This document shows positions 17,985 to 27,829 of a DNA stretch of 64,000 bases, in pieces; the stretch's first letter is position 1, and each line of letters opens with the position of its first letter. The notes beneath the pieces are model-generated. The model did not search any database. It was not told where the DNA came from and saw only the letters and a program-made list of their open reading frames with translations. The DNA comes from Schwartzia succinivorans DSM 10502 (GTDB lineage Bacteria; Bacillota; Negativicutes; Selenomonadales; Selenomonadaceae), in assembly GCF_900129225.1 (NCBI RefSeq), contig NZ_FQUG01000007.1:62001-126000 (forward strand), written 5' to 3'. The position numbers and the translations under genes are program-made.

Positions 17985-19367
17985 ATGGACGTAGTATCCT
18001 TATCTCGATGGCAGTTTGCCATAACTACCGTCTACCACTTTTTGTTTGTTCCGGTTACCCTTGGACTGACTCTTTTTCTGGCACTTTTGGAAACATGTTA
18101 TGTAACGACAAACCGAAGTCACTGGAAGGATTCCTGCAGAAAGCTCATTAAATTCTTCGGAAATATTTTTCTGATTAATTTCGCCATGGGCGTTGTGACA
18201 GGAATTGTTCAGGAATTTCATTTCGGCATGAACTGGTCCGAATACTCACGCTTCATGGGGGATATCTTCGGCGCTCCGCTGGCTATGGAAGCTCTTACCG
18301 CCTTTTTCCTCGAATCCACCTTCCTTGGAATATGGGTGTTCGGCTGGGATAAGCTGCCCGAAAAGCTTCACTGTGCCTGCATATGGCTCGTTGCTATCGG
18401 AAGCAATCTTTCATCGTTCTGGATTCTTGTAGCCAATTCTTTTATGCAGCACCCTGTAGGATATTCGATAGAAAACGGACGTGCCGTTATGACGGATTTT
18501 ACTGCACTTATTACAAATCCGTACGTCATAGGTGAGCTCAGTCACACGATTTTTTCTGGAATAGCAACCGCCGGATTCCTGCTTCTTGTTATATGTGCCT
18601 GGAAGATTGCCCGTGATTATGCTTCACGCAATGCGTTCATGAAGATTTTAAAGGGTGTGTCCATATATTTATTTATCGGAATCATGGGAACTATGGGCAC
18701 AGGGCACATGCACACACAGTATCTTGCTGAAGCACAGCCAATGAAGCTGTCCAGTATGGAAGCTCTCTGGGAAACAGAAAATCCTGCCCCCTTTGCCGTT
18801 GTCGCGGATATAAATCAGGATGCACGCAAAAACGACATGGAAATCAAAATACCCGGTATGTTTTCCTTTATGCTGTACAATAAACCGGAAGGAGCTGTTC
18901 AAGGCATAAATCAACTGCAGAAAGCGGCTGAGGCACAATACGGTCCTGGAAATTATACTCCTGATGTCAGCGGTCTTTTCTGGAGCTTCCGTTTAATGAT
19001 TGCCTGTGGCAGTGCAATGGCAGGCATAGCTTTCATATTCGGAGGAATTTCCTTTGTAAAGCCGGAGCTTCTGGTTAGATTTAAGTGTCTTCTTGCAGCC
19101 ATGCCGCTGCTGCTGCCGCTTCCCTTCCTCGCAAATTCCGCGGGCTGGTTCATCGCGGAAGCAGGACGTCAGCCCTGGATTGTAGTAGGTCTTCAGAAAA
19201 CAGCAGATGCGGTTTCTCCTAATCTTACTCCCGGTAATGTACTTCTCACCATGACAGGCTTTACTCTTATTTACCTTATTTTGGCTGTAGCGGCATTTTA
19301 CGCTGCCTGCCGCGTCATAAGGACAACTACCGTTCAATCCGCCGACCAGGAAAGGGGGAATTTGTGA
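17985..19367 (+). CDS. cydA: Cytochrome bd quinol oxidase subunit I
   Basis: Haem-bearing subunit of the high-affinity terminal oxidase in the inner membrane. It oxidises quinol and reduces O2 to water. It is 460 aa, the short-Q-loop form. An early His (TTVYHFLF) is a likely haem ligand, and the conserved GRQPW motif is present (EAGRQPWIVVGL). AAGGGAG precedes the ATG. The gene overlaps cydB by four bases and begins the cydABDC operon. Its presence argues that this otherwise anaerobe-like organism meets and removes traces of oxygen. Confidence 0.96.
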   Translation: MDVVSLSRWQFAITTVYHFLFVPVTLGLTLFLALLETCYVTTNRSHWKDSCRKLIKFFGNIFLINFAMGVVTGIVQEFHFGMNWSEYSRFMGDIFGAPLAMEALTAFFLESTFLGIWVFGWDKLPEKLHCACIWLVAIGSNLSSFWILVANSFMQHPVGYSIENGRAVMTDFTALITNPYVIGELSHTIFSGIATAGFLLLVICAWKIARDYASRNAFMKILKGVSIYLFIGIMGTMGTGHMHTQYLAEAQPMKLSSMEALWETENPAPFAVVADINQDARKNDMEIKIPGMFSFMLYNKPEGAVQGINQLQKAAEAQYGPGNYTPDVSGLFWSFRLMIACGSAMAGIAFIFGGISFVKPELLVRFKCLLAAMPLLLPLPFLANSAGWFIAEAGRQPWIVVGLQKTADAVSPNLTPGNVLLTMTGFTLIYLILAVAAFYAACRVIRTTTVQSADQERGNL

Positions 19368-20380
19368 TGGATTACAATGTACTTTGGTTTATCCTCATAG
19401 CCGTTTTATTTACCGGTTTCTTCTTCCTTGAAGGGTTTGATTACGGTGTTGGAATACTTCTGCCATTTATAAGCGGCCGCGAAAAGGACCGCAGTCAGGT
19501 CATCTCCTCTATTGCTCCCGTATGGGACGGCAATGAGGTTTGGATGATAACCGCAGGCGGTGCCTTGTTTGCCGCGTTTCCTCATGTGTATGCCACCATG
19601 TTCAGCACATTTTATATTGCGCTGTTTCTCATGCTTATGGCGCTGATTCTTCGCGGCGCAGCCTTTGAGCTTCGTCATCACCATGAATCCCTGTTGTGGC
19701 AGCAGACATGGGACAAGGCTATTTTTATCGGGTCAGCGCTTCCCGCCCTGCTTTGGGGTGTGGCTATGACAGACCTTTTGATTGGTCTCCCTATAAGCAA
19801 GGATATGATTTATAAAGGAGCTTTTTTAGATTTACTCAGTCCGGCCTCAGTTGTTGGCGGCATCGCGTTTGTCAGCCTTTTCACCTTCCACGGGGCAAAT
19901 TTCCTTGCCTTAAAGCTTGAAAAGGACCGCCTTCACCTCACTATTCAGAAGCTCGGGCTTATGGGCGGTAAAATTGCATTTATCAGCCTTGCACTGCTGA
20001 CTTTGCTCATTCATCAAAAGGTAAATCTGGCACTCCACCCGATAACCGTGGTTCTTTTCCTGCTTGCACTTGTTTCGCTGCTTCTCGGGTACCTGAGCAT
20101 GAAGCATCGGAATGAACTGCGCGCGTTTATTTTGACCGGCCTGAGTATTGTCTGTATTTCAGCAGGATTTTTCTCGGCGCTGTTCCCACGGCTTATGGTA
20201 TCCAGCCTGAATCCTGACTGGAGCCTGACTATACGGAATGCCGCCTCTACTGAATACACCTTGTCCATAATGACGATAGCTGCGCTTTGTCTTGTCCCCG
20301 TTGTACTCATTTATCAGGGTTGGACATATTGGGTTTTCAGACATCGAATAAAGGCCGGCCAGGACCATGCGAATTACTGA
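19364..20380 (+). CDS. cydB: Cytochrome bd quinol oxidase subunit II
   Basis: Second subunit of cytochrome bd, 338 aa, with about eight membrane helices and the N-terminal motif FFLEGFDYGVG followed by PVWDGNEVW, both typical of CydB. Its start overlaps the cydA stop and its end overlaps the cydD start by 14 nt, so the operon is translated as a tight unit. Length and motifs are standard. Confidence 0.96.
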   Translation: MMDYNVLWFILIAVLFTGFFFLEGFDYGVGILLPFISGREKDRSQVISSIAPVWDGNEVWMITAGGALFAAFPHVYATMFSTFYIALFLMLMALILRGAAFELRHHHESLLWQQTWDKAIFIGSALPALLWGVAMTDLLIGLPISKDMIYKGAFLDLLSPASVVGGIAFVSLFTFHGANFLALKLEKDRLHLTIQKLGLMGGKIAFISLALLTLLIHQKVNLALHPITVVLFLLALVSLLLGYLSMKHRNELRAFILTGLSIVCISAGFFSALFPRLMVSSLNPDWSLTIRNAASTEYTLSIMTIAALCLVPVVLIYQGWTYWVFRHRIKAGQDHANY

Positions 20381-21992
20381 CGTTTTATACAATGAAAAGC
20401 AGGCAGTTTCCTTTCTCTGCCTGCTTCAGCTTTTTGTTTCCATATGCACCATAGGCGCAGCCTGGCAGCTCAGCCGGGTTGTTTGTGATGTATTCCTGCA
20501 GAATCTTTCACTGAACGCAGCAGCCCCCAATATAGGACTGCTGCTGTTTTTTCTGCTGACAAGGATTATTCTGCAGTATCTGCTCAACAACCGTCTGCAT
20601 TCTTTTGCTTCCAGGCTTCAACTAAAAATACGAAAAAAGCTCCACCGCTGCCTCATAATGCAGGCAATCCCCAGTGACAGGCTTCAGCTGCTGGCAGTTG
20701 AGACCACCGATGCTTTGGATAAAATAAGCAGCAGTATATTGCCACAGCTTCTTTCAATCCTTGTTTTAATGCCGCTGATTCTTATTCTTATCTTTGTTAC
20801 AGACCTGCAGTCTGCTGTGATTGTCCTGGTGACACTCCCCATTGCTCCAATACTTTTGGCTCTTATCGGGCATAAAACAAAATCCGCCACACTTGACCAG
20901 TGGAGAAAGCTTGCCCGGCTTACCGCATCCTTCAGGGATATGCTCGCAGGTATAATCACCATTAAAATCTTTCGTCAGGAAAAGACCAATGGCCAACGGC
21001 TCATGAAAAACAGCCGTGCATTTACCGATGCTTCAATGAAAGTGCTTCGAATAGCATTCATGTCAAGCTTTGCCCTTGAGCTCATCACTACTTTGACAAT
21101 TGCTATTCTTTCTGTAAGCATTGGTCTGCGTCTGCTTTATGGTGAAACAGATTTCACCACAGCCTTTTTCCTGCTGCTCCTTCTCCCGGAATTTTATCGG
21201 CCGCTGCGTCAGGGCGGCACAGCCTTTCATGCTGCCGCAGATGTAAGCACAGCCAGGAAAGCCCTTCAGGAAACAATTGATGTCTCTGACGTATCTTCAG
21301 GGCAGCACACTGATGATACCCTTCAAATCCCTCCTGATATAACAATTCAGGGGCTTTCCTTCACATACCCCGATGCGCCGCTTCCTGTACTGCATAATAT
21401 CAATCTTTTTTTCCCTGCCCAAAATATTACCTGTATCTGTGGAACAAGCGGCATCGGGAAAACTACCCTTCTGAAATTGCTCGCCGGGCTTCTGCCTGCA
21501 GATAATGGCTGCATATTGTTTAATGACAAAAATCTTGCCGGTTTCGCTCTTGAAAGCCGCCAAAAAATTATTACCTATGTCCCCCAGATGCCTCATATAT
21601 TTCAAGGAACTCTCTCAGACAATATAAGCATGTTTGAACACGCCTCGGATAACGTTACTAAAATAAAAGAGATTTTAGCGTACACGGGGCTTTCACTCCC
21701 GTATAATACCGTTCTTGGTGCCGGTGGGCAAGCACTTTCCAATGGTCAGTGCCAACGTCTCGGCCTCGCCCGGGCATTTTATCAGGACCGTCCTGTAGTC
21801 CTTCTGGACGAACCCACAGCAGGGCTGGAGCCCGCGGAGGAACAGGAGCTCCTGGAAAAGCTCTCTGAATTCGCCCGCCGTAAAACCCTGATTGTCATAT
21901 CGCACCGTGATGCGGTAAGAAAATGGGCAGACAGAGAAATACAACTTGAAGCTGTCATGTCTGCGCCCTCCTTGGAGGTGCGGTATGAGTAA
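20367..21992 (+). CDS. cydD: CydD-like ABC exporter half-transporter
   Basis: Half ABC exporter of 541 aa that pairs with CydC. In known systems CydDC exports cysteine/glutathione thiols or handles haem and is needed to assemble cytochrome bd. An N-terminal domain of about six helices (1-300) is followed by an ATPase domain with Walker A (CGTSGIGKTT), Walker B (VVLLDEPTAGLE) and H-loop (ISHRD). The signature is LSNGQ rather than LSGGQ, a conservative variant. It overlaps cydB and cydC. Confidence 0.9.
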   Translation: MRITDVLYNEKQAVSFLCLLQLFVSICTIGAAWQLSRVVCDVFLQNLSLNAAAPNIGLLLFFLLTRIILQYLLNNRLHSFASRLQLKIRKKLHRCLIMQAIPSDRLQLLAVETTDALDKISSSILPQLLSILVLMPLILILIFVTDLQSAVIVLVTLPIAPILLALIGHKTKSATLDQWRKLARLTASFRDMLAGIITIKIFRQEKTNGQRLMKNSRAFTDASMKVLRIAFMSSFALELITTLTIAILSVSIGLRLLYGETDFTTAFFLLLLLPEFYRPLRQGGTAFHAAADVSTARKALQETIDVSDVSSGQHTDDTLQIPPDITIQGLSFTYPDAPLPVLHNINLFFPAQNITCICGTSGIGKTTLLKLLAGLLPADNGCILFNDKNLAGFALESRQKIITYVPQMPHIFQGTLSDNISMFEHASDNVTKIKEILAYTGLSLPYNTVLGAGGQALSNGQCQRLGLARAFYQDRPVVLLDEPTAGLEPAEEQELLEKLSEFARRKTLIVISHRDAVRKWADREIQLEAVMSAPSLEVRYE

Positions 21993-23607
21993 TCTGCTTG
22001 CCATAAAAAAACTCATTTCGCTGGCAGGTCTGTCAAAGCTGCTGCTCATGCTTTTCCTGGGATTCATTTCCGGGCTTGCAGGAATCTGCCTCATGGGTTC
22101 TGCCGCCTGGATTATAAGCTATGCCGCTCTTCATCCTCCCCTTTACGCTCTGACACTCGGTATTACCTGTGTGCGCTTCTTCGGAATAAGCCGTGCAGCC
22201 GCAAGATACCTGATGCGCCTTTTCTCTCATAGGCTGGCTTTCAGATGCTTCGAAAAGCTGCAGCTTATGATTTATACAAAAATGTGCCGCGAACTGCCTC
22301 TGAAAACCTCTCTTGCAAAACAGGGACAGTATATGCAGCAGCTCAGTAAAGACGCAGAGCTGCTGCGCGATTTTTACCTGCGCTGGCTTTTGCCTGTCTT
22401 AAGTACAGGCATGCTCACCCTTTGTCTGTGCCTTTGGCTTCATGAAATCTCTCCTGCTTCATCTGCGCTTGTGTGCTTTGTTTATGGTATTCATATAATA
22501 TTACCTGTTATTAAAATAAATATGGTAAAGCGAAACGAGCCTGTAAATATTTACCGCGATACACTTACAGATGTCTCCGAAGGACGTGACGAGCTCATCA
22601 TGTCCGGACAGCAAAACAGCTTCATGGCAAAGCTTGATAACGGAGCCGTCAGCTATGGGGAAGCCGCTAATGCACAGCAGTCGCAGCAGGAAATTACTTC
22701 CGCATGTCTCGATATCATCAGACAGATTTCTTTTGTTGTATACCTTTCTCTTCTGATTCAGGCAATTGGAAACGGCACCCTTGAACCGCGTTGGCTTGGT
22801 GTATGGATACTGCTGCTTTTGGGCCTTTACATCGACTTCGCGGAATTAACGGCTGCAGCCTTCCCCTTGCTCAACGCTGTAGAATCTGCTATGCGTATCT
22901 TAGATAAACCGCAGCAGGCAGACATCGTAGAGAGTTCTCCCTTGGACAGTTCTTCCGAACATATTCTCTCCGCTGAAAATATATCCTTTTCATATTCGAA
23001 AGGGTATCCTGTTTTCTCTACCATTTCCTTTAACCTTTCAAAGGGTGAATCCATGGCTGTACGCGGAGACAGCGGAAGCGGGAAAACTACTCTTGCAGAG
23101 CTTCTGTTAAAGTTATATCCGACGGATCATGGAGAAATAGCTCTGTTCGGTACACCCTACAGCAATCTTTCGGCTGATATTATTCGCAGTTATTTTTCTG
23201 CTTCCATCCAGCAGTGCCACATATTTTCCGATTCCATCCGTGATAACTTCACACGTCTGCACCCCGGCATAACAGATGAAAAAATATGGCAGGCACTGGA
23301 TACTGCATGCCTTGGCAATGACGTAAGAATAATGCCGATGAAGCTGGACGAGCCAATGGGTGAAAACGGCAGCCGCCTTTCAGGCGGTCAGAGAAACCGC
23401 CTGCTGACGGCACTGGCAATAGCCAGTGATGCTCCCTGTCTTATTCTGGATGAACCAACTGACGGCCTCGATAAAATCACGGGTGCCCGGCTGATTGAAA
23501 ATGTTATTTCGCATATACAGCAAAACGGGAAAACTCTTATTCTGATAACCCATGACGTAGAAGCCGCCTCCAAATTACCACGGGAATTATTGCTGTCGCA
23601 GCCATAA
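21985..23607 (+). CDS. cydC: CydC-like ABC exporter half-transporter
   Basis: Partner of CydD, about 540 aa. I place the start at the ATG at 21985, preceded by TTGGAGG and overlapping the cydD stop by 8 nt. A TTG upstream at 21946 keeps the frame open but lacks a ribosome site. The membrane domain covers about 1-290. The ATPase has Walker A (GDSGSGKTT), canonical LSGGQRNR and Walker B (CLILDEPTDGLD). Order cydA-B-D-C is complete and ends in a terminator. Confidence 0.9.
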   Translation: MSNLLAIKKLISLAGLSKLLLMLFLGFISGLAGICLMGSAAWIISYAALHPPLYALTLGITCVRFFGISRAAARYLMRLFSHRLAFRCFEKLQLMIYTKMCRELPLKTSLAKQGQYMQQLSKDAELLRDFYLRWLLPVLSTGMLTLCLCLWLHEISPASSALVCFVYGIHIILPVIKINMVKRNEPVNIYRDTLTDVSEGRDELIMSGQQNSFMAKLDNGAVSYGEAANAQQSQQEITSACLDIIRQISFVVYLSLLIQAIGNGTLEPRWLGVWILLLLGLYIDFAELTAAAFPLLNAVESAMRILDKPQQADIVESSPLDSSSEHILSAENISFSYSKGYPVFSTISFNLSKGESMAVRGDSGSGKTTLAELLLKLYPTDHGEIALFGTPYSNLSADIIRSYFSASIQQCHIFSDSIRDNFTRLHPGITDEKIWQALDTACLGNDVRIMPMKLDEPMGENGSRLSGGQRNRLLTALAIASDAPCLILDEPTDGLDKITGARLIENVISHIQQNGKTLILITHDVEAASKLPRELLLSQP

Positions 23608-23648
23608 AAAACAGCCCTCCGCAGAAAATCTGCTTCAGGCTGTTTTTT
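23606..23648 (+). terminator. Terminator of the cydABDC operon
   Basis: Outer stem AAAAACAGCC/GGCTGTTTTT (23606-23615 and 23638-23647) with an inner hairpin GCAGA/TCTGC, followed by T. It overlaps the cydC stop codon region. Confidence 0.85.
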
Positions 23649-23676
23649 ATTTGCTCTCATTATAATGCCTTAAATC

Positions 23677-23798
23677 AAAGTTTGCCACAGGCAAACTTTC
23701 CTCTGCGGCATTTCAACGAGGCGGGAGATATGCTCACCGCCTGTTATTTGTCTTAACCCCCACTTACAGAAGTGGGGAACATCTTTGGGCCGAGTTAT
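23677..23798. repeat. Dispersed hairpin-rich repeat, copy 1
   Basis: About 122 bp closely similar to 51796-51932; a central 37-nt stretch (23711-23747) is identical. It contains three potential hairpins: TTTGCC/GGCAAA, a GGCGG/CCGCC stem and CCCCACTT/AAGTGGGG. It ends in CGAGTTAT. The form recalls non-autonomous IS200/IS605-type or REP-like elements, but no transposase is present. It runs into the 3' end of the GNAT gene and provides that gene's last codons and stop. Confidence 0.7.
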
Positions 23799-24354
23799 AT
23801 GATTTTATAGCAGGAGGATTTGGGACATGCTCACCCAAAAGCTTCTCCATCCATATAAGGTCATACCATCGTCCGAATTTCGAACCGATATCCTTGAAGT
23901 GACCTACCTCCCGAAATCCCAGATGTGTATGAAATCCCACACTGTCCTTCGTAAGATACGGATCCTCCTGCCCTTCATGTGGCCACGCTATACATGCCTC
24001 GAGGCTTATAATCCCCATCTTTTTCAACGCCGCCTCCAAAGCTTCATACAAACGCCGTCCAAGCCCTGCCTTCCTCTTTTCACGGTCGATATAAACCGAG
24101 CTCTCCACAGCCCAGGCGCATGCTGCTCTTACGTGAAAGGGGGCAGCATAGGCATAGCCGATTATTTTGCCGCCCTCCTCCGCCACCAGATACGGATATT
24201 TTTCGCTGATGTTTATGATACGATGCTGAAAATCCTCCACAGATGGCACATCGTACTCAAAGGTAATAGCAGTATCCCTGATATATGGCGCGTATATTGC
24301 CAAAAGCGCCTCTGCATCCTCAGGTACTGCATCGCGAATAATTATTTCTGCCAA
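23764..24354 (-). CDS. GNAT N-acetyltransferase, phosphinothricin acetyltransferase-like
   Basis: Acetyl-CoA-dependent transferase of 196 aa. The pattern IRDAVPEDAEALLAIYAPYI...TAITFEY is typical of the Pat/Bar/YncA subgroup, and the acetyl-CoA loop reads REKRKAGLGRRLYEAL. Homologues acetylate methionine sulfoximine, phosphinothricin or related amino acids. The last ten or so residues (NSAQRCSPLL) and the stop codon are encoded by the dispersed repeat, so the native C-terminus was probably replaced. The fold should end before this tail (WMEKLLG), so activity is likely kept. Confidence 0.88.
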   Translation of the reverse strand: MAEIIIRDAVPEDAEALLAIYAPYIRDTAITFEYDVPSVEDFQHRIINISEKYPYLVAEEGGKIIGYAYAAPFHVRAACAWAVESSVYIDREKRKAGLGRRLYEALEAALKKMGIISLEACIAWPHEGQEDPYLTKDSVGFHTHLGFREVGHFKDIGSKFGRWYDLIWMEKLLGEHVPNPPAIKSYNSAQRCSPLL

Positions 24355-24433
24355 AAAACTCCCTCAAATCAAATTAATATTAGGAAAAAATACTGCCGAA
24401 GATGCAATTACGCTTCTCCGGCAGTTCCTGATT

Positions 24434-24967
24434 TTACTTCACATAGTATACACGTCCCGGCAGACGCGGAGCAGCCTGCGGCTTTGCACCGTCCTCAGGA
24501 TATCCCAGAATGCAGTGGCCGATTCCTTCCCACTCGCCTTTTATTCCTATTTTTTTAAGAAGCTCCTTACCCCATTCGGACTCAAATTCTTCTCTTGCCC
24601 GGTTAATCCAGCAGCTTCCTATTCCCAGGGAATCTGCCGCCAGCATGAGATTCCCTATAACAAGGCTTCCATCGTATTTGTTGTTCGCCCAGTCCTTCGG
24701 CGCAAGAACAATAAGCACCACAGGCGCCCCGTAAAGCGGATCTACCTCGGGTGACCAGCCGCCTATTTCACAGTTCTTAACAGAAATTTCATCACGAAGC
24801 TCCTTGTTGGTAACGGCAACTATAATCGGCTTCTGCTCTCCGTGTCCGCTAGCCGCGTAAAGACCTGCATCTATGATTTCATCAATTATCTCCTGGGGTA
24901 CCATATCCGGCTTGTACCTGCGGATGCTGCGGCGCGTCTTCAGCGCTTCAATAATAGTATTACTCAT
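24434..24967 (-). CDS. Nitroreductase-family flavoprotein
   Basis: FMN-dependent oxidoreductase-like protein of about 177 aa. It has the N-terminal KTRRSIRRY motif, AASGHGEQKP and a central SLGIGSCWINRA region typical of the nitroreductase family. The ATG at 24967 is chosen because GAAGGGAGC precedes it; the frame is open to 25012. It probably reduces quinones or nitro compounds in the cytoplasm with NAD(P)H. The true substrate is unknown. Confidence 0.9.
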   Translation of the reverse strand: MSNTIIEALKTRRSIRRYKPDMVPQEIIDEIIDAGLYAASGHGEQKPIIVAVTNKELRDEISVKNCEIGGWSPEVDPLYGAPVVLIVLAPKDWANNKYDGSLVIGNLMLAADSLGIGSCWINRAREEFESEWGKELLKKIGIKGEWEGIGHCILGYPEDGAKPQAAPRLPGRVYYVK

Positions 24968-25086
24968 AACATAGCTCCCTTCTGCCTGCATCATCTGCAG
25001 ACCGCAAATCAAAGGATTACTCTTCTTTAATCATAGCGGATATGCTACGAAATTACTATGATATTTTGATGAAAATATTTGAACCG

Positions 25087-26889
25087 CTATTTCTTTAACA
25101 TATATTTTTCAAATCGGGCGATTTCAGCCTCAGGTATGCTTGCAGTAATTTTCGTCCCATCTTCGACATACTCCGTTTCCTTTACAGCATTCAGCGCGTG
25201 AAGCTCAGTGATTACGGCTCCATCACTGTATGGAACAAGCAGCTCCGCTTCTACAGACTGTGCCTTGAAAAAACATTCGATGCGGTTAAGAAGAATATCT
25301 ATATTCGCTCCTGTAGCTGCCGAAACGCATACCGCATCGCGATACCGCGTAAGCCGCTCAAGATCATATTCATTTTCAACACAATCTGTCTTATTGAACA
25401 CAAACAGCGTCGGCTTTTCGTCGGCACCAAGCTCCTTCAGCACCTCAATAACAGCTTCAATCTGCGGTTCTGCGTTGGAATTTCCTGCATCCACCACATG
25501 CAAAAGAAGATCTGCCTCCGTTACCTCCTCAAGAGTAGCCCGAAATGCAGTCACCAGCGTATGCGGAAGTTTTTGAATAAACCCGACAGTATCCGTCAAA
25601 AGGATTTCCTTTTTTTCTGGAAGCTCCAGCCGTCTTGTAGTCGGGTCAAGTGTTGCAAACAGCTTGTCCTCAGCAAATACATCTGCACCCGTAAGACGGT
25701 TCAAAAGAGTGGATTTGCCCGCATTTGTATAACCCACAAGCGCCACAAGAGGCATCCGCGATTTTTGACGGCGCGTGCGGTAGAGTGCCCGCGTCTTTTT
25801 CATGCCGTTAATCTGCTCTTCAATATCATGGATTCGCGTGTGAATACGCCGTCTGTCTACCTCAAGCTTTGTTTCTCCGGGGCCTCGGGTTCCTATTCCG
25901 CCTCCAAGACGTGAAAGCACAAGCCCCTGTCCGCCAAGGCGCGGAAGATTGTATTTCAGCTGAGCAAGCTCCACCTGCAGCCTTCCCTCGTGGGATCTGG
26001 CTCTTTGAGCAAAAATATCAAGGATAAGTGCCGTCCTGTCTATGACACGTATTCCAAGCATCCGTTCAAGATTATGCTGTTGGGAGGGGGTGAGCTCATC
26101 ATCAAGGATTAAAAGGTCAGCATCGAGATTTTGTATCTCCATGGCGATTTCGTTAACCTTGCCCTTTCCAAGAAAGAGCGCCGAATCAGGTCTTTCTCTC
26201 CGCTGTGAGAACCTCCCCACAACCACAGCCCCCGCAGTTTCCGCAAGGCGCTCAAGCTCATCCATGGACTCCTCAATTCCCCATATGCCGCGCTGCATGC
26301 GTTCAACACCTGCAAGAACTGCACGCTCAGGGCGGTCATCCGTGGTCTGTGTCGTCTCCTCGCTCAATTTTTTATTGACAGCTGTAACCATCATCGAAAG
26401 ATTGACCTGATGCAGCACCGTATCGGGAGCAGGCCCATAGACCAAAAGCCCGGGCGTCCCATCATCCTGTGTTTCTCCCGAAAATACTCCTATGCTGCCG
26501 AGAATCCTGCCGTCCCTTTTCCCGATGGCAGCCATGCAGTCAAAACGAAGCCGCCGAAGTGAAGACAAGTCAGGCTCACTCAGCCGCACATCACCCGTCG
26601 GATGCGTGTGTATGCAGCGAATTCCGGAAAGACGTTTATCTGAGCGTGTTTTCTGCTTCAGCTGCGGCAGGTCTACCGTTGCTGCATCGCCAAGGGCGAC
26701 CTGAAGAATACGTCCCTGTCTGGATATATAGACAGCTACCTCACGCCCAAGCTGCTCAGTAATCTCCAGCATTCTCTCGTTCAGCTCACGCGTCGAAAGC
26801 TGACCTATCGGCACCGTAAGCTCGTACAGTGCCATCAGCTTTTCCTGTATATGGGTTTTGACGTTGACAAGATCGCCCTTTATGTCCAT
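25087..26889 (-). CDS. hflX: Ribosome-associated GTPase HflX (long form)
   Basis: GTPase of 600 aa. The core (about 215-600) has the HflX glycine-rich N-domain (RLGGGIGTRGPGETKLE), G1 (GYTNAGKST), G3 (DTVGFIQKLP) and G4 (NKTD). The first 200 residues form an extra N-terminal domain with IHTHPTGDVRLSEPD, as in the longer HflX proteins of clostridia and Negativicutes; E. coli HflX is about 426 aa. HflX splits or rescues stalled 70S ribosomes under stress. GAGGA lies 4 nt before the ATG. Confidence 0.94.
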   Translation of the reverse strand: MDIKGDLVNVKTHIQEKLMALYELTVPIGQLSTRELNERMLEITEQLGREVAVYISRQGRILQVALGDAATVDLPQLKQKTRSDKRLSGIRCIHTHPTGDVRLSEPDLSSLRRLRFDCMAAIGKRDGRILGSIGVFSGETQDDGTPGLLVYGPAPDTVLHQVNLSMMVTAVNKKLSEETTQTTDDRPERAVLAGVERMQRGIWGIEESMDELERLAETAGAVVVGRFSQRRERPDSALFLGKGKVNEIAMEIQNLDADLLILDDELTPSQQHNLERMLGIRVIDRTALILDIFAQRARSHEGRLQVELAQLKYNLPRLGGQGLVLSRLGGGIGTRGPGETKLEVDRRRIHTRIHDIEEQINGMKKTRALYRTRRQKSRMPLVALVGYTNAGKSTLLNRLTGADVFAEDKLFATLDPTTRRLELPEKKEILLTDTVGFIQKLPHTLVTAFRATLEEVTEADLLLHVVDAGNSNAEPQIEAVIEVLKELGADEKPTLFVFNKTDCVENEYDLERLTRYRDAVCVSAATGANIDILLNRIECFFKAQSVEAELLVPYSDGAVITELHALNAVKETEYVEDGTKITASIPEAEIARFEKYMLKK

Positions 26890-26906
26890 AAAGTCCTCAT
26901 TTCATT

Positions 26907-27737
26907 TTACTCATTAATCCAGTAATACTGCTCCTTGAACATTCCTTCATCCATCTGCGCGTATTCCTGTACATATTTTTTGAAAAGATAATCATCATTC
27001 TCACAGAAGCTCAAGCCCATGTATATACGTGGAATAGACCAGCGCGTATCCTGCCCCATTGCTCCGCGGCGCTGTACGGAAAAAGCAGCCTTGTACCCTG
27101 CTTCACTTACCGCCCAGATAACCGACTCGTCATAATTTCCGCATGGATATGCAAGCGCATTACAATCCTGTCCCGTGACACGCCTCAGGAAACCCCTTGA
27201 ACCCATAAATTCATGAAGATTTTCCCTGTATGTTCCCAGCCTGAGGTCTGACGGATGTGTCACAGAGTGGGAGCCGATGGAAACATACGGATTTTTTGAA
27301 ATTTCCTTAAGCTCCTTGGCTGTGATATACGGATAACCGTTCAGTGCGGTATCAACTGCGTCGGTGATGATGAAAAAAACCGCCTTCATCTCACGCTTCG
27401 TGAGCGCAGGTACCGCATAATCATAAATTCCCTGATATCCGTCATCAAATGTAATCAGCACAGATTTTTCGGGGAATGCGCCCTTATCTATACATTCAAT
27501 GTATTCATCTATGGAAAGCGTACGGTATCCATTTGATTTCAGCCAGTCAAGCTGCCGTTCAAATGCCTCAGGCGTCACATCAAAGCCGTTCAGAGGAACA
27601 GGCTTTAAATCATGATACATAAGCACAGGGGCATATGAGCTGTAAGGCAGTCCATGTTCGCATCGGCCCACGGACGGAAGCATCAGCGATACAGCCAAAA
27701 CAAACATAAACATAAAACGAAACATACTCTTTTTCAT
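26907..27737 (-). CDS. Secreted polysaccharide deacetylase
   Basis: NodB-homology deacetylase of 276 aa with an N-terminal signal peptide (about 1-26). Metal and catalytic motifs are visible: TFDDGYQG with the Asp pair, and SHSVTHP with the His-x3-His ligands; a later ALAYPCGNYDES motif completes the fold. It probably removes acetyl groups from peptidoglycan or another envelope polysaccharide outside the cytoplasmic membrane. It lies 17 nt upstream of hflX on the same strand. Confidence 0.9.
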   Translation of the reverse strand: MKKSMFRFMFMFVLAVSLMLPSVGRCEHGLPYSSYAPVLMYHDLKPVPLNGFDVTPEAFERQLDWLKSNGYRTLSIDEYIECIDKGAFPEKSVLITFDDGYQGIYDYAVPALTKREMKAVFFIITDAVDTALNGYPYITAKELKEISKNPYVSIGSHSVTHPSDLRLGTYRENLHEFMGSRGFLRRVTGQDCNALAYPCGNYDESVIWAVSEAGYKAAFSVQRRGAMGQDTRWSIPRIYMGLSFCENDDYLFKKYVQEYAQMDEGMFKEQYYWINE

Positions 27738-27783
27738 AATTACATTATCTCCTTCCCATCTTCTTCATTCTACCACACAAAAA

Positions 27784-27812
27784 CAGGCTATGGGGAAATT
27801 TCCCATAGCCTG
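27784..27812 (-). terminator. Terminator downstream of the first chemoreceptor gene
   Basis: Eleven-bp perfect stem (27784-27794 and 27802-27812) with a 7-nt loop and TTTTTG on the minus strand. Confidence 0.88.
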
Positions 27813-27829
27813 CTTTAATTCGATCAGCT

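Noticed and set aside
23677-23798. Complete insertion sequence
   Set aside because: Only hairpin-rich non-coding repeat is present; no transposase frame or target duplication could be seen.
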